Source: Burkholderiales bacterium
GTDB taxonomy: Bacteria; Pseudomonadota; Gammaproteobacteria; Burkholderiales; Burkholderiaceae_C
Assembly: GCA_030604135.1 (NCBI GenBank)
Contig: JAUVWL010000015.1
Location: forward strand, 1-64,000
Direction: 5' to 3'
Length of the DNA: 64,000 nucleotides
Of this stretch, positions 9,871-23,645 are shown one piece after another. The notes beneath the pieces were generated by a model. It worked only from the letters and a program-made list of their open reading frames with translations, had not been told where the DNA came from and made no database searches. How positions within the stretch are numbered: position 1 is the first letter of the stretch; the number at the start of each line of letters is the position of its first letter. The translations under genes and the position numbers were made by a program.

Positions 9871-11465
9871 GTTTTTGGTGAAGTCGCCTTGTCCTGGCGC
9901 GGCAGGTAACCTGAGCAGAGGTCAAGAAATCCCGACAGATCAGGGCTTTGACAGCCCTCGTCCAACAGAAGCCCGGCCACCGCAGGGGCCATGGCGGCAG
10001 CAACCCGTGCATCAAGGAACAGGGCTCGCCAGCGGCGTGCGAGCACGTCTTCGACTGTCATGGCGAACTCAGCTCGCACAGCGTATCGGACCATGGCCTC
10101 GGTCAGGCCCATGCCAATTTCATGACCAGCACCCGGACATGCTATCACTTGCGACCATTCGGTTCCGTACAGGTGCGGACCGGGCGGCTGGTGCAGTGGT
10201 ACGGCCGGCAGATCAGGCGGGGGGGCACCGACCAGGGCATGCTCTGCGGTCCAGCAGACGTTGCGTTCGGGCAACAGGCCGCATTCGAAGCAACGTCTGA
10301 GCACGTCGTCGGCCATCGCCCGGTAGGTGGTCCATTTGCCGCCCGTGACTGTCACCAGACCTCCGGGATCGACCACGATGGTGTGCTCACGCGAGATGAC
10401 TTGGGTGGCTCCGTTGCTGGACGGCGGGGCGACCAGCGGACGCAGGCCGACCCAGACGCTGCGGATGTCGCCCAAGGTGACCGGGCGCGCCAGCACTCGA
10501 GAGGCTTCGTCCATGATGAACCGCAGCTCTTCCTCATATGGCTCGGGTTCGCGCGGCAGATCTTCGCGCGGAGTGTCGGTGGTGCCCAGGATCAGCTTGC
10601 CTAGCCATGGCACGGCAAACAGGACCCGGCCATCCCGGGTCTTGGGCACCAGCAACGCGCGGTTTCCGGGCATGAAGTCCCGGTCGACCACGACATGAAC
10701 CCCCTGGCTGGGCCTGACCATCCGGTCCGGCACCTGCTTCGCAGGAGCGGCGTGCCGACGCAGTTCATCCACCCAGACGCCCGTGGCATTGACCACACAG
10801 CGTGCCCGGACCGTGAAAGATCGGGAAGCCAAGTGATCCCTTACTTTTACCTCAAAAAGTCCCAAAGGCTCATGGTCCTGCGGGATCCGTGCCACATCGT
10901 CCACTGCGATGTGGTTCAGCACGGTCGCCCCGGACTGCACTGCGGTCCGTGCAAGGGCCAGGGCCAGGCGTGCATCGTCAAACTGGCCATCCCAGTACTG
11001 GACCCCACCCTTGAGACCTCCGGCAGACACGCCCGGAAGCGCCTGCAGGGTGGCCTGACGGTCAAGAAACTGGGTCGGGCCCAGCCCGGCTTTGCCGGCC
11101 ATCAGGTCATACAGCTTGAGCCCGAGCCCGTAGAGGGGCGTCTGCCACCACGCATAGGATGGCATGACGAATGGGAGTGGCTGTGCCAGGTGCGGCGCAT
11201 TGCGCAACACGGTCGAGCGCTCGGCCAGCGCCTCCCGCACCAGGGCCACGTTGCCCTGGGCGAGATACCGGACACCCCCATGCAGCAGTTTTGTCGAACG
11301 CGATGAGGTGCCGCCGGCAAAGTCGTGCGATTCGAAAAGAATGACGGAAAAACCGCGCAGCGCCGCGTCCATGGCCACCCCGAGTCCGGTGGCACCACCT
11401 CCGACGATGGCCAAGTCGTAGACGGTGTCTCGGCTCAGGGCTTGAAGCAGTTCTGCGCGTTTCAT
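9867..11465 (-). CDS. glpD: aerobic glycerol-3-phosphate dehydrogenase
   Basis: 532 aa from ATG at 11465; an upstream in-frame GTG (11489) is less likely. The N-terminus has the FAD-binding motif LAIVGGGATGLGVAMDAA followed by SRSTKLLHGGVRYLA, typical of GlpD. The membrane-associated flavoenzyme oxidises glycerol-3-phosphate to dihydroxyacetone phosphate and passes electrons to quinone. It closes the glycerol importer operon, 69 nt after glpV, so uptake, phosphorylation (glpK) and oxidation are encoded together. No terminator separates it from rplN. Confidence 0.97.
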   Translation of the reverse strand: MKRAELLQALSRDTVYDLAIVGGGATGLGVAMDAALRGFSVILFESHDFAGGTSSRSTKLLHGGVRYLAQGNVALVREALAERSTVLRNAPHLAQPLPFVMPSYAWWQTPLYGLGLKLYDLMAGKAGLGPTQFLDRQATLQALPGVSAGGLKGGVQYWDGQFDDARLALALARTAVQSGATVLNHIAVDDVARIPQDHEPLGLFEVKVRDHLASRSFTVRARCVVNATGVWVDELRRHAAPAKQVPDRMVRPSQGVHVVVDRDFMPGNRALLVPKTRDGRVLFAVPWLGKLILGTTDTPREDLPREPEPYEEELRFIMDEASRVLARPVTLGDIRSVWVGLRPLVAPPSSNGATQVISREHTIVVDPGGLVTVTGGKWTTYRAMADDVLRRCFECGLLPERNVCWTAEHALVGAPPPDLPAVPLHQPPGPHLYGTEWSQVIACPGAGHEIGMGLTEAMVRYAVRAEFAMTVEDVLARRWRALFLDARVAAAMAPAVAGLLLDEGCQSPDLSGFLDLCSGYLPRQDKATSPKT

Positions 11466-11534
11466 GGAATTTGAGGTGACCGCCCGCACCCGGCGGGTAC
11501 AGGCGGCGGTTACTACATGCCCACGATAGACCGG

Positions 11535-13268
<1,734 letters not shown>

Positions 13269-13288
13269 ATCGTCTCCTCTTTCGGTGT

Positions 13289-13332
13289 GCTTCCCCGGTG
13301 GTTCACATGGAATGGCTCGGCCCCGGGGAAGC
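13289..13332 (-). repeat. stem-loop between glpU and glpV
   Basis: A perfect 10-bp inverted repeat (GCTTCCCCGG at 13289-13298, CCGGGGAAGC at 13323-13332) with a 24-nt loop lies just upstream of the binding-protein gene in the operon mRNA. Such structures often stabilise the binding-protein segment of transporter transcripts; here this is inference. Confidence 0.5.
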
Positions 13333-13371
13333 AGGTGGGCCGAATTCGCGAAGAAACGGAGCCGGGCAGCA

Positions 13372-13680
13372 TCAGCCATTGCGCATGAGCAGCACCATCC
13401 AGGCTGCCGCGATGCCAAAGGCAATCCAGATGCTGGGCTCCTGTTCGAGCGAAAACCACTCGGCGATCCAGCCGGCCATGCCGACAAACGCCAGGTGGAT
13501 GTAGGCCGAGCCGAGCAGACCGATGAACAGGCGGTCACCGCGGGTGGTGGACATGGGCAGGAAGCCCTTGCGCTCGACGGTAGGCGACTTGATTTCCCAC
13601 ACCGTCATGCCGATCAGCATGAGCACGATGCAGGTGAAGAAAATGGCCACGGGCGTGGTCCAGACCATCCAGTCAAACAT
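13372..13680 (-). CDS. glpU: small membrane protein of glycerol importer (DUF2160)
   Basis: 102 aa beginning MFDWMVWTTPVAIFFTC; the start at 13680 follows a G-rich ribosome-binding site. Two to three hydrophobic helices surround the conserved WEIKSPTVERKGFLPMSTTR loop. It matches the DUF2160 family found in glycerol ABC operons (GlpU), whose exact role in the complex is not established. It lies between permease glpQ and binding protein glpV. Confidence 0.85.
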   Translation of the reverse strand: MFDWMVWTTPVAIFFTCIVLMLIGMTVWEIKSPTVERKGFLPMSTTRGDRLFIGLLGSAYIHLAFVGMAGWIAEWFSLEQEPSIWIAFGIAAAWMVLLMRNG

Positions 13681-13689
13681 GGCATCCCC

Positions 13690-13768
13690 CCTGCGCGCCT
13701 TTGGCGCTTCCGCCCTGGGGAGGGACGACGCTGGCGGCCCGGCAAAGCCGGTTCCGCCGCGTCCACTG
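13690..13768 (-). repeat. interspersed GC-rich repeat, copy 1
   Basis: This intergenic element between glpQ and glpU shares an exact 20-bp core (13736-13755, GGCCCGGCAAAGCCGGTTCC) and flanking similarity with an oppositely oriented copy at 55950-56030. Each copy also carries a short GC hairpin of the type GCGCC..GGCG. It lies inside an operon and is therefore transcribed. Confidence 0.6.
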
Positions 13769-13818
13769 GACCAAGTCACTTCGCTCAAACATTGCAAATC
13801 CTTTCAGAGAGCGCTCTG

Positions 13819-14631
13819 TCACACCCGACCCATGGCAAAGCCTTTGGCGATGTAGTGCCGCACGAACCAGATCACGATCGCGCCGGGCACGATGGTGAGC
13901 ACGCCGGCGGCCGCGAGCGTGGCCCAGTCCATGCCGCTGGCGCTGACTGTTCGGGTCATGGTGGCGACGATCGGCTTGGCGTTCACGCTGGTCAGTGTGC
14001 GGGCCAGCAGCAGCTCCACCCAGCTGAACATGAAGCAGAAGAACGCCGCCACGCCCACACCGGCCTTGATCAGCGGCAGGAAGATGGTGAAGAAAAAGCG
14101 CGGGAAGCTGTAGCCGTCCACGTAGGCGGTTTCGTCGATTTCTCGCGGGATGCCGCTCATAAAGCCTTCCAGGATCCACACCGCCAGCGGCACGTTGAAC
14201 AGCAGGTGCGCCATGGCCACGGCAATGTGCGTGTCCATCAGTCCCATGGTGGTGTAGAGCTGGAAGAACGGCAGCAGGAACACGGCCGGCGGCGTCATGC
14301 GGTTGGTGAGCAACCAGAAGAACACGTGCTTGTCGCCCAGGAAGCGGTAGCGCGAGAACGCATAGGCTGCCGGCAGCGCCACGGTGAGGGAGATCACCGT
14401 GTTGATGGCCACATAGATGAGGCTGTTGATGTAGCCGGAGTACCAGGACGGATCGGTGAAGATGGTCTGGTAGTTGGCCCAGGTGAACTCCTGCGGCCAC
14501 AGGGTGAACGAGGACAGGATTTCCTGGTTGGTCTTGAAGCTCATGTTGACCATCCAGTAGATGGGCAGCAGGGCAAAGATCAGATAGGCAATGAGGAACA
14601 GCGTCCTCTTCTTGAAACGCCGCTCGTTCAT
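13819..14631 (-). CDS. glpQ: glycerol ABC transporter permease GlpQ
   Basis: 270 aa from ATG at 14631, preceded by AAGGGGG; an ATG six codons upstream lacks such a site. Six hydrophobic helices and the EAA-type ATPase contact loop (GFMSGIPREIDETAYVDGYS) are seen. It is the second permease of the importer and pairs with GlpP to form the channel. Confidence 0.92.
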   Translation of the reverse strand: MNERRFKKRTLFLIAYLIFALLPIYWMVNMSFKTNQEILSSFTLWPQEFTWANYQTIFTDPSWYSGYINSLIYVAINTVISLTVALPAAYAFSRYRFLGDKHVFFWLLTNRMTPPAVFLLPFFQLYTTMGLMDTHIAVAMAHLLFNVPLAVWILEGFMSGIPREIDETAYVDGYSFPRFFFTIFLPLIKAGVGVAAFFCFMFSWVELLLARTLTSVNAKPIVATMTRTVSASGMDWATLAAAGVLTIVPGAIVIWFVRHYIAKGFAMGRV

Positions 14632-14703
14632 TGGACCCCCTTCGCGCATTCGCGCTGTCCCCCCACGGGGGAGTGGTTTTTCTTGAGGCGGCTCAGCGAA
14701 AAA

Positions 14704-16669
<1,966 letters not shown>

Positions 16670-16670
<1 letters not shown>

Positions 16671-17746
16671 CAGGCGACCTTTCCGGCGCGTGCCGGAGCC
16701 CGCACCAGCGGGCCGGCGGCGTCAAAGACAAACAGGCTCTCGGGGCTCAGGTAAAGCGTGATCGGGTCGCCCAGCGGACAGTCGTGCACGCCGGTGAGCT
16801 GGGCCACGAGTTCGCCCACGGCCGTGTGCACGTGCACGAACGTGTCGGAACCGGCAATTTCGGCCAGCTCCACCCGGCCGGGCAAGGCAACGTCGCCCGG
16901 GCGGGCCTGCACGCGCAAACCGCCGGCACGCACACCCAGGGTGAGTTTGCGCGGCGCACCGGAGGGCAAGGTCAGTGGCCACATGGCGCCACCGGCGAGC
17001 TGCACGCCCCCCTCCGCCACCTCGGCCTGCATCAGGTTCATCGGCGGGTCACTGAATGCGCGTGCCACGCGGATGCTCTGCGGCGCATGGAATACCTCCG
17101 CGGTGGGCCCGTATTGCAGCAGCTCCCCGGCATCCATGACCGCCGTGTAGCCACCCAGCAGCAGGGCTTCGCCCGGCTCGGTCGTGGCGTAGACCACGGT
17201 GGAATCACCGCTGGCAAACAGCTGGGTGAGTTCCTCGCGCAATTCTTCGCGCAGCTTGTAGTCCAGGTTCACCAGAGGCTCGTCGAGCAACATCAGGGGC
17301 GCCCGCTTGGCCAGGGCGCGCGCCAGGGCCACACGCTGCTGCTGGCCGCCAGACAGTTCGGCCGGCAGGCGATCCAGAAACATCTCGATGTGCAGGCGGG
17401 CTGCCAGCTCGCGAACCATCTGGCCGGTATCGCGATCACCGCGCAATCGCATGGGCGAGGCGATGTTCTGCGCCACTGTCATGGAGGGGTAATTGACAAA
17501 CTGCTGGTAGACCATCGCGACGTTGCGCTGACGCACCGGCACCCGGGTCACGTCCACGCCGTCGGCGACCACACGCCCGGTGGACGCCACATCCAGGCCG
17601 GCCATGATGCGCATCAGGCTGGTCTTGCCGGCCTGCGTGGCGCCCAGCAGCACCGTCACGGCACCGGGCACCAGGTTGAGGCTTTGGGGGTAGAGGTGGA
17701 CGGAAGGCCCTACGGTCTTGCCCACGTGCTCCAGAGAAAGCTGCAT
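16670..17746 (-). CDS. glpS: glycerol ABC transporter ATPase GlpS
   Basis: 358 aa. The Walker A-like loop reads [11 protein letters not shown], the signature is canonical [15 protein letters not shown], and Walker B is [12 protein letters not shown]. The usual His switch after strand 4 appears altered: the segment reads [12 protein letters not shown], with Thr-Thr-Glu where most family members have THD. First gene of the operon; it starts 21 nt from the predicted operator. With GlpT it forms a heterodimeric ATPase. Confidence 0.92.
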
Positions 17747-17766
17747 TCGAGTCCCAAAGTGAAGAA

Positions 17767-17804
17767 TCGCACATACGAACCGTATTGCCGTTTCGTTTGT
17801 GCGA
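17767..17804. promoter_or_regulatory. candidate GlpR operator
   Basis: Inverted repeat TCGCACATACGAA (17767-17779) and TTCGTTTGTGCGA (17792-17804) matches at 12 of 13 positions, 12-nt spacer. A further TTCGTTTCTGTTC follows at 17813-17825. The TTCG-containing half-sites resemble DeoR/GlpR operators. It lies in the 160-nt region between divergent glpS and glpR, where it could control both directions. Confidence 0.65.
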
Positions 17805-17906
17805 TTTTATTGTTCGTTTCTGTTCTTTTTTATTCGGTATTTACCCTGAGTCTGGCTTTTTTGTTTTCCGTTATGTTCGACCTGTCCCGCTTACCTTCTC
17901 TATCCC

Positions 17907-18689
17907 ATGAACCTGAATCCGCGTCACACGCAGTTGCTTGAAGAGGTGCGCGCCCGGGGACCCCAGACCATCGAGGCCCTGGCCGAGCGCTTTGGTGTCA
18001 CCCTGCAGACCGTGCGCCGGGACGTGCAGCGCCTGGCCGAGGCCGGCCTGCTGTCGCGTTTCCATGGCGGGGTTCGTCTCCCGGTATCCACCACCGAAAA
18101 CATCGCCTACCGCCAGCGCCAGCGCATGTCCTCGGAGGCGAAGATCCGCATCGCGCGGGCGGTGGCCCGGCGGGTGCCCAACGGTTGCTCGCTGATCATG
18201 AACATCGGCACCACCATCGAGGCCGTGGCCCACGAGTTGCGGCACCATCGCGGACTGAGGGTCATCACCAACAACCTGCACATCGCGTCCCTCATGAGCA
18301 GCCACCCGGACTGCGAGGTCATCGTGGCAGGTGGTCAGGTGCGCAGCGCAGACCAAGGCATCGTGGGTGAGGCCACAGTGGACTTCATGCGCCAGTTCAG
18401 GGTGGATATCGGACTGATCGGTATCAGCGGCATCGAGGCCGACGGCACGCTGCGCGATTTCGACTACCGCGAGGTGAAGGTGGCACGCACCATCGTCGAA
18501 CAATCCCGCGAGGTGTGGCTGGCGGCCGACCACAGCAAATTCAACCGGCCGGCCATGGTGGAACTTGCCCGGCTGGACGACATCGACGTGCTCTTCACCG
18601 ACCTGCCCCCACCAAGCCCATTCGATGCGCTGATGGCCCAGGGCCATGTGGAATGCGTTGTCTGCGGCGACGACCCCGCCGTCCATTGA
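17907..18689 (+). CDS. glpR: DeoR-family repressor of glycerol genes
   Basis: 260 aa. The N-terminal DeoR helix-turn-helix (about 5-57) contains EALAERFGVTLQTVRRDVQR. The C-terminal sugar-phosphate sensor domain has NIGTTIEAVAHEL and GISGIEADGTLRDFDYREV. GlpR proteins bind glycerol-3-phosphate and repress uptake and catabolic genes. It is divergent from the importer operon and 30 nt upstream of glpK. Confidence 0.92.
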   Translation: MNLNPRHTQLLEEVRARGPQTIEALAERFGVTLQTVRRDVQRLAEAGLLSRFHGGVRLPVSTTENIAYRQRQRMSSEAKIRIARAVARRVPNGCSLIMNIGTTIEAVAHELRHHRGLRVITNNLHIASLMSSHPDCEVIVAGGQVRSADQGIVGEATVDFMRQFRVDIGLIGISGIEADGTLRDFDYREVKVARTIVEQSREVWLAADHSKFNRPAMVELARLDDIDVLFTDLPPPSPFDALMAQGHVECVVCGDDPAVH

Positions 18690-18719
18690 CCACATCCAAC
18701 CCCCCATTCGAGACAAGAG

Positions 18720-20213
18720 ATGACCTACCTGTTGGCCCTGGACCAGGGCACCTCCAGCTCCCGCAGCATCGTGTTCGACCGCCAGGGTCAGGTGGTGTCC
18801 ATGGCGCAGCGCGAGTTCCCCCAGATCTACCCCCAGCCGGGCTGGGTGGAGCACAACCCGCAGGACCTGTGGCAGAGCCAGCTGGCCACGGCGCGCCAGG
18901 CCCTGAAGCAGGCCGGTCTGCAGGCCGGCCAGATCCACGCTGTGGGAATCACCAACCAGCGCGAGACCACGCTGGTGTGGAACCGCCAGTCCGGCGAGCC
19001 GGTTTACAACGCCATCGTCTGGCAGGACCGCCGCGCCGAGGCCACCTGTGCGGCGCTGCGCGAGCGGGGCCTGACAGACACTGTGCTGCAGAAAACCGGC
19101 CTGCGGATCGACGCCTACTTCTCCGGCACCAAGTTGAAGTGGATCCTGGACCACGTGCCTGGCGCCCGTGCCCTGGCCGAGCGCGGCGACCTGGCCTTCG
19201 GCACGGTGGACAGCTGGCTGATCTGGAAGCTCACCGGTGGCGCGCGCCACGTCACCGATGTCAGCAACGCCTCGCGCACCATGCTGTTCAACATTCACTC
19301 ACGCCTGTGGGACGAGGATCTGCTGGCTGCGCTTGACATCCCGTCCGGACTGATGCCAGAGGTACTGCCATCCAGTGCGCACTTCGGGCAATTGGATACC
19401 GAATGGCTGGGGGCTCCTCTTGAGATTGCCGGGGTGGGTGGTGACCAGCAAAGTGCCCTGTTCGGTCAGGCATGCTTCCATGCTGGCATGGCCAAGAACA
19501 CCTATGGGACCGGCTGCTTCATGCTGATGCACACCGGCGAGCGTTTCCAGGTCAGCCAGAACGGCCTGATCACCACGGCTGCCGCCCAGCCACCAGGCAA
19601 GCCTCAATACGCGCTGGAGGGCAGCGTGTTCATCGGGGGCGCGGTGGTGCAATGGTTGCGCGATGGCTTGCGGGCCATCGAATCGAGCAGCGAAGTGCAG
19701 GCCCTGTCAGAAAGTGTGCCGGACGCCGGTGGCGTGGTGCTGGTACCCGCGTTCACCGGCCTGGGTGCACCCTATTGGCAACCCGAAGCGCGCGGCAGCA
19801 TCACCGGCCTCACCCGGGGCACCACCATGGCCCACATTGCGCGTGCCGCGCTGGAAAGCATCGCGTTCCAGAGTGCCGCCCTGCTGGATGCGATGAGCCG
19901 AGACGCCGTGGCTGCCGGTGGCGTTCCGGTGAGCGAACTGCGGGTGGACGGAGGCGCCTGCGTGAACGACCTGCTGATGCAGTTCCAGGCCGATCTGCTG
20001 GGCATTCCAGTGGTGCGCCCGGCCGTGATCGAAACCACCGCGCTGGGTGCGGCCTACCTGGCGGGCCTGCATACCGGCCTGTACGCCGGGCTCGACGAGC
20101 TGTCGCAGCAATGGAAGGCACAACGCACCTTCCACCCGACGCTCTCCCGAGAGCGCGCCGCCGAAAAAATGGCGCAATGGGAACGTGCGGTGCGTCAGAC
20201 GGTGGCGGTGTAG
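18720..20213 (+). CDS. glpK: glycerol kinase
   Basis: 497 aa, normal length. Conserved FGGY-kinase segments are [46 protein letters not shown], and the C-terminal [16 protein letters not shown] and [20 protein letters not shown]. It phosphorylates imported glycerol with ATP, trapping it as glycerol-3-phosphate, the substrate of GlpD and probable GlpR inducer. Confidence 0.98.
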   Translation: MTYLLALDQGTSSSRSIVFDRQGQVVSMAQREFPQIYPQPGWVEHNPQDLWQSQLATARQALKQAGLQAGQIHAVGITNQRETTLVWNRQSGEPVYNAIVWQDRRAEATCAALRERGLTDTVLQKTGLRIDAYFSGTKLKWILDHVPGARALAERGDLAFGTVDSWLIWKLTGGARHVTDVSNASRTMLFNIHSRLWDEDLLAALDIPSGLMPEVLPSSAHFGQLDTEWLGAPLEIAGVGGDQQSALFGQACFHAGMAKNTYGTGCFMLMHTGERFQVSQNGLITTAAAQPPGKPQYALEGSVFIGGAVVQWLRDGLRAIESSSEVQALSESVPDAGGVVLVPAFTGLGAPYWQPEARGSITGLTRGTTMAHIARAALESIAFQSAALLDAMSRDAVAAGGVPVSELRVDGGACVNDLLMQFQADLLGIPVVRPAVIETTALGAAYLAGLHTGLYAGLDELSQQWKAQRTFHPTLSRERAAEKMAQWERAVRQTVAV

Positions 20214-20249
20214 TCGTCCCGTGGGTTTTCTTCGGGTGACAATGACGAG

Positions 20250-21077
20250 ATGAACACTTTCACCCATCCCACCATCACCTTCATCGGCGGCGGCAACATG
20301 GCCAGCGCCATTGTGGGCGGCCTGATTCGTCAGGGTCATCCGGTCAGTGCGCTGCAGATCGTCGAACCCTGGGACGAGCAGCGTACGAGGCTTGGCCAGC
20401 AGTTTCCAGGTGTGGCTGTTCTGCCCGCCGCTGGCCCGGCGCTTCGCCCTGCTGACCTGGTGGTGTGGGCAGTCAAGCCGCAGACCTTCAAGGAGGCGGC
20501 CACCAGCAGCCAGCCCCACCTGGCGGGCGCGCTGCACCTGAGCGTCGCCGCTGGCATCACCAGCGAGAGCATGGTGGGCTGGCTCCAGACCCAGCGCATC
20601 GTGCGCGCCATGCCCAACACCCCGGCGCTGGTGGGGCTGGGCATGACCGGGCTGTTCGCCCGAGCAGGCGCCAATGGGTCCGACCGTGCGCTGGTGGAAG
20701 CGGTGATCAGGACCACAGGAGACCTGGTGTGGGTCGACAGTGAGCGCGACCTGGACGCCGTCACAGCCATCTCCGGCTCCGGCCCGGCCTATGTGTTCTA
20801 TTTTCTGGAAGCCATGCGCGACGCCGGGACCCGCATGGGTTTGCCGCCTGAGGTGGCGCTGAAGCTGGCCGTCGGCACGTTTCTGGGCGCGTCCACGCTG
20901 GCACAGCGCTCCGAAGATCCGCCACAGACGCTGCGCGAACGTGTGACATCCAAGGGCGGCACGACCTATGCCGCGCTGACATCCATGGAGGCCGCAGGGG
21001 TCAAGCTGAAGTTTGAAGAAGCCCTGTTTGCCGCGCAAAAGCGGGCCGAAGAGTTGGGACGCGAGTTCGGCGGGTAG
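20250..21077 (+). CDS. proC: pyrroline-5-carboxylate reductase
   Basis: 275 aa. The Rossmann start ITFIGGGNMASAIVGGLIRQ and the conserved VTAISGSGPAYVFYFLEAM and VTSKGGTTYAAL segments identify ProC, which reduces pyrroline-5-carboxylate to proline with NAD(P)H. The gene ends one base before the convergent ubiA stop; no terminator hairpin is visible. Confidence 0.97.
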   Translation: MNTFTHPTITFIGGGNMASAIVGGLIRQGHPVSALQIVEPWDEQRTRLGQQFPGVAVLPAAGPALRPADLVVWAVKPQTFKEAATSSQPHLAGALHLSVAAGITSESMVGWLQTQRIVRAMPNTPALVGLGMTGLFARAGANGSDRALVEAVIRTTGDLVWVDSERDLDAVTAISGSGPAYVFYFLEAMRDAGTRMGLPPEVALKLAVGTFLGASTLAQRSEDPPQTLRERVTSKGGTTYAALTSMEAAGVKLKFEEALFAAQKRAEELGREFGG

Positions 21078-21078
21078 T

Positions 21079-22005
21079 TCAGATCGCCAGGCCCAGCACC
21101 ACGCCGGCAAACACGGTGAAACCCAGCCAGTGGTTCAGGCGAAAGGCCTTGAAACAGCCTTCGCGGGTGCGGTCCCTGATGAGCATGAAATGCCAGGCCA
21201 CCTGGGCAAGGGCGACCACCAGCATGGCTGCCCAGACCCAGGCATTCACGCTGCTCCAGAGCACGGCCGTCCAGACCGCGAGAAACACCAGGTAGAAGGC
21301 GGTGACGGCTGGCACGTCGGCATCGCCCAGGGTGATGGCCGAGGTCTTCATGCCGATCTTCAGGTCGTCGTCGCGGTCAACCATGGCGTACTCGGTGTCG
21401 TAGGCCAGCACCCAGAACAGGTTGCCCACCATCAGCGCCCAGGCCTGCCAGGGCACGCTGTCCCAGACCGCCCCCAGGAAGCCCGGGTCAGAAAATTGCG
21501 CACGGTTGTGCAGCAGTTCCCAGGGCGCGCCCCCCTGCACGGCGGCGTAGGCCATGGGAATGCCAAAACTGAAGGCCACACCCAGCACCGCCTGGGGCAT
21601 GGACACCACCCGTTTGGCAAACGGGTAAAGCAGCGTCACCAACAGCGCCACGAAGGACCAGGCGATGGTCACCAGGTTGGTGGTGAGCACCAGCAGGAAC
21701 GCGGCCAGCGCCAGTGCCGCTCCCACGATCAGCGCTTCGGCCGCGCCAAGGCGTCCGCTGGTGACCGGGCGCTGCGCGGTGCGTTTGACGTGCTGGTCGA
21801 AATCGCGGTCGGCGACGTCGTTCACACAACAGCCGGCACTGCGCATCAGCACGGTTCCAAGGGTGAAGACCAGCAGCAGGTGCCAGCCAGGGAACCCGCC
21901 TGCGGCCAGCCACAGAGCCGCCAGCGTGGGCCAGAGCAACAGCAGCCAGCCAGCGGGCCGATTCCAGCGGATCAGGTCCAGGTAAAGCGCAAGACGCGAA
22001 GGCAA
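21079..22005 (-). CDS. ubiA: 4-hydroxybenzoate polyprenyltransferase
   Basis: 308 aa with a TTG start (22003-22005) following GGAGG at 8-nt spacing. Eight or nine membrane helices carry the two Asp-rich motifs: [15 protein letters not shown] and the second at [20 protein letters not shown]. It prenylates 4-hydroxybenzoate, the committed membrane step of ubiquinone biosynthesis. Convergent with proC; downstream of oxyR. Confidence 0.96.
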   Translation of the reverse strand: MPSRLALYLDLIRWNRPAGWLLLLWPTLAALWLAAGGFPGWHLLLVFTLGTVLMRSAGCCVNDVADRDFDQHVKRTAQRPVTSGRLGAAEALIVGAALALAAFLLVLTTNLVTIAWSFVALLVTLLYPFAKRVVSMPQAVLGVAFSFGIPMAYAAVQGGAPWELLHNRAQFSDPGFLGAVWDSVPWQAWALMVGNLFWVLAYDTEYAMVDRDDDLKIGMKTSAITLGDADVPAVTAFYLVFLAVWTAVLWSSVNAWVWAAMLVVALAQVAWHFMLIRDRTREGCFKAFRLNHWLGFTVFAGVVLGLAI

Positions 22006-22035
22006 GGTGCAGACCTCCAGTACCGCTGCGACCGG

Positions 22036-22995
22036 TCAGGACAAGCGCAGCACGCCGGGCAACTCACAGGCGTAGATGGCGTTGCGCAGCTCGGCGATGG
22101 CTTCATAGCGGGTGAAACTGCGCCGCCAGGCCAGCACAACCCGGCGCGTAGGCGGGTCACCCTCGAAAGGCAGGTAGCGCACGAAGGACGAGTCGCCAAA
22201 GTCGGGCGCCACCTCGTTCGACCCACCCAGCGCCGAAGCGGGTATGGACAGGCGCGGCACCAGGGTCACGCCCATGCCGGCGGCCACCATGTGCTTGATG
22301 GTCTCCAGCGAAGACCCTTCGAAACTCTTGCGAATGCCTTCGGCATCGTTGGAGAAGCGCGCAAACTCAGGGCAGACTTCCAGCACGTGATCGCGGAAAC
22401 AGTGCCCTGTGCCCAGCAGCAGCATGGTCTCCCGCTTGAGCTGGTCGGCCGTGATGGTGACCTGGCCGGCCAGTGGGTGGTGAACCGGCACCGCCGCCAG
22501 AAAGGGCTCGTCATAGAGCGGCGCAATGGCGAGGTTGGTCTCAGGAAATGGCTCAGCCAGAATGGCGCAGTCGATTTCACCCAGGCGCAACTGCTCCAGC
22601 AGCTTGACGGTGAAATTTTCCTGAAGCATCAACGGCATCTGCGGCGTGCGCTCGATAACCTGGCGGACCAGGTTGGGCAGCAGGTAGGGGCCGATGGTGT
22701 AGATGACGCCCAGCTTGAGCGGCCCGGCCAGCGGGTCCTTGCCGCGCTTGGCGATTTCCTTGATGGCGGCGGCCTGCTCCAGCACCGTCTGGGCCTGGCG
22801 GACGATCTCTTCGCCCAGCGGGGTCACCGCAATCTCGCTGGCGTTGCGCTCGAATATCTTGAGCTCGAGCTCTTCTTCCAGCTTCTTGATCGCCACGGAC
22901 AGGGTCGGCTGAGACACGAAACAGGCTTCGGCGGCCTTGCCAAAGTGCTTCTCGCGCGCCACCGCGACGATGTATTTGAGTTCGGTCAGCGTCAT
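22036..22995 (-). CDS. oxyR: hydrogen peroxide sensor OxyR
   Basis: 319 aa LysR-family regulator. The HTH holds AEACFVSQPTLSVAIKKLEE. The effector domain carries GHCFRDHVLEVC, with Cys199 and Cys208 at exactly the E. coli OxyR redox positions; that pair, not just LysR homology, supports the assignment. Peroxide-driven disulfide formation activates antioxidant genes. It is 30 nt from ubiA, in a typical Burkholderiales neighbourhood. Confidence 0.93.
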   Translation of the reverse strand: MTLTELKYIVAVAREKHFGKAAEACFVSQPTLSVAIKKLEEELELKIFERNASEIAVTPLGEEIVRQAQTVLEQAAAIKEIAKRGKDPLAGPLKLGVIYTIGPYLLPNLVRQVIERTPQMPLMLQENFTVKLLEQLRLGEIDCAILAEPFPETNLAIAPLYDEPFLAAVPVHHPLAGQVTITADQLKRETMLLLGTGHCFRDHVLEVCPEFARFSNDAEGIRKSFEGSSLETIKHMVAAGMGVTLVPRLSIPASALGGSNEVAPDFGDSSFVRYLPFEGDPPTRRVVLAWRRSFTRYEAIAELRNAIYACELPGVLRLS

Positions 22996-23117
22996 GAGGG
23001 TATTTTGCGCCAGTTGGTCCAGCCCTCCCGCGAATCGGGTCCGGGCAGAATGCGAAGTTGCCTATACTGCAGTGAAAGCCGGCATCTGGAGCCAGCAAAA
23101 GACCCACAGGAATTCTC

Positions 23118-23645
23118 ATGAAGCGACGTTTTTCGACCCTGGCCTGCGCGTTGGCGACGACCCTCCTGGTCGCTTGCGGCGGCAGTTCGGGCACCGATGA
23201 CACCAATGAGCCAGAAGCGTCAGCCGATGTGACCGACCGATATGAAGGCAGTTGGGTGACCGCTTGCCTGCGGGAGTACGACGCCGGAGAGAATCCGGCC
23301 TACCCCGACGGCAAGTCACAAGTGAGTGGCCTGGTGCTTCGCAAACTGGATGCCACCCGCATGAGCTTCGGTCTGACAACCAACGAGTACGAAACCGCCG
23401 ACTGCACCGGCACCCGCGTGGCGGCGTTTTTCAGTCGGGGCGACCTGGTCTTTGACGGGGTGAAAACCGCCAGCGGACGCACAGTCGATCGCGCCGAGTT
23501 CCGACCCACGTCGGGAACCGACGGCCCGACCCGCGATATTCTCTGGACCGACGGCAACGTGCTTTTCAGGGGCTTGAGCGGAACGCTGGGTGCTGACGGT
23601 CATCCTACCCAGCTCTACATTGCGCGTCCCTGGAATCGTATCTGA
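23118..23645 (+). CDS. small lipoprotein of unknown function
   Basis: 175 aa. The N-terminus is a lipoprotein signal with lipobox LVAC (Cys at about residue 20), followed by a Gly/Ser/Asp-rich spacer and a domain of about 130 residues with two cysteines (ACLREY and ADCTGT) that could form a disulfide. I do not recognise the family. Divergent from oxyR with about 120 nt between, and followed by an inverted-repeat element. Confidence 0.8.
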   Translation: MKRRFSTLACALATTLLVACGGSSGTDDTNEPEASADVTDRYEGSWVTACLREYDAGENPAYPDGKSQVSGLVLRKLDATRMSFGLTTNEYETADCTGTRVAAFFSRGDLVFDGVKTASGRTVDRAEFRPTSGTDGPTRDILWTDGNVLFRGLSGTLGADGHPTQLYIARPWNRI

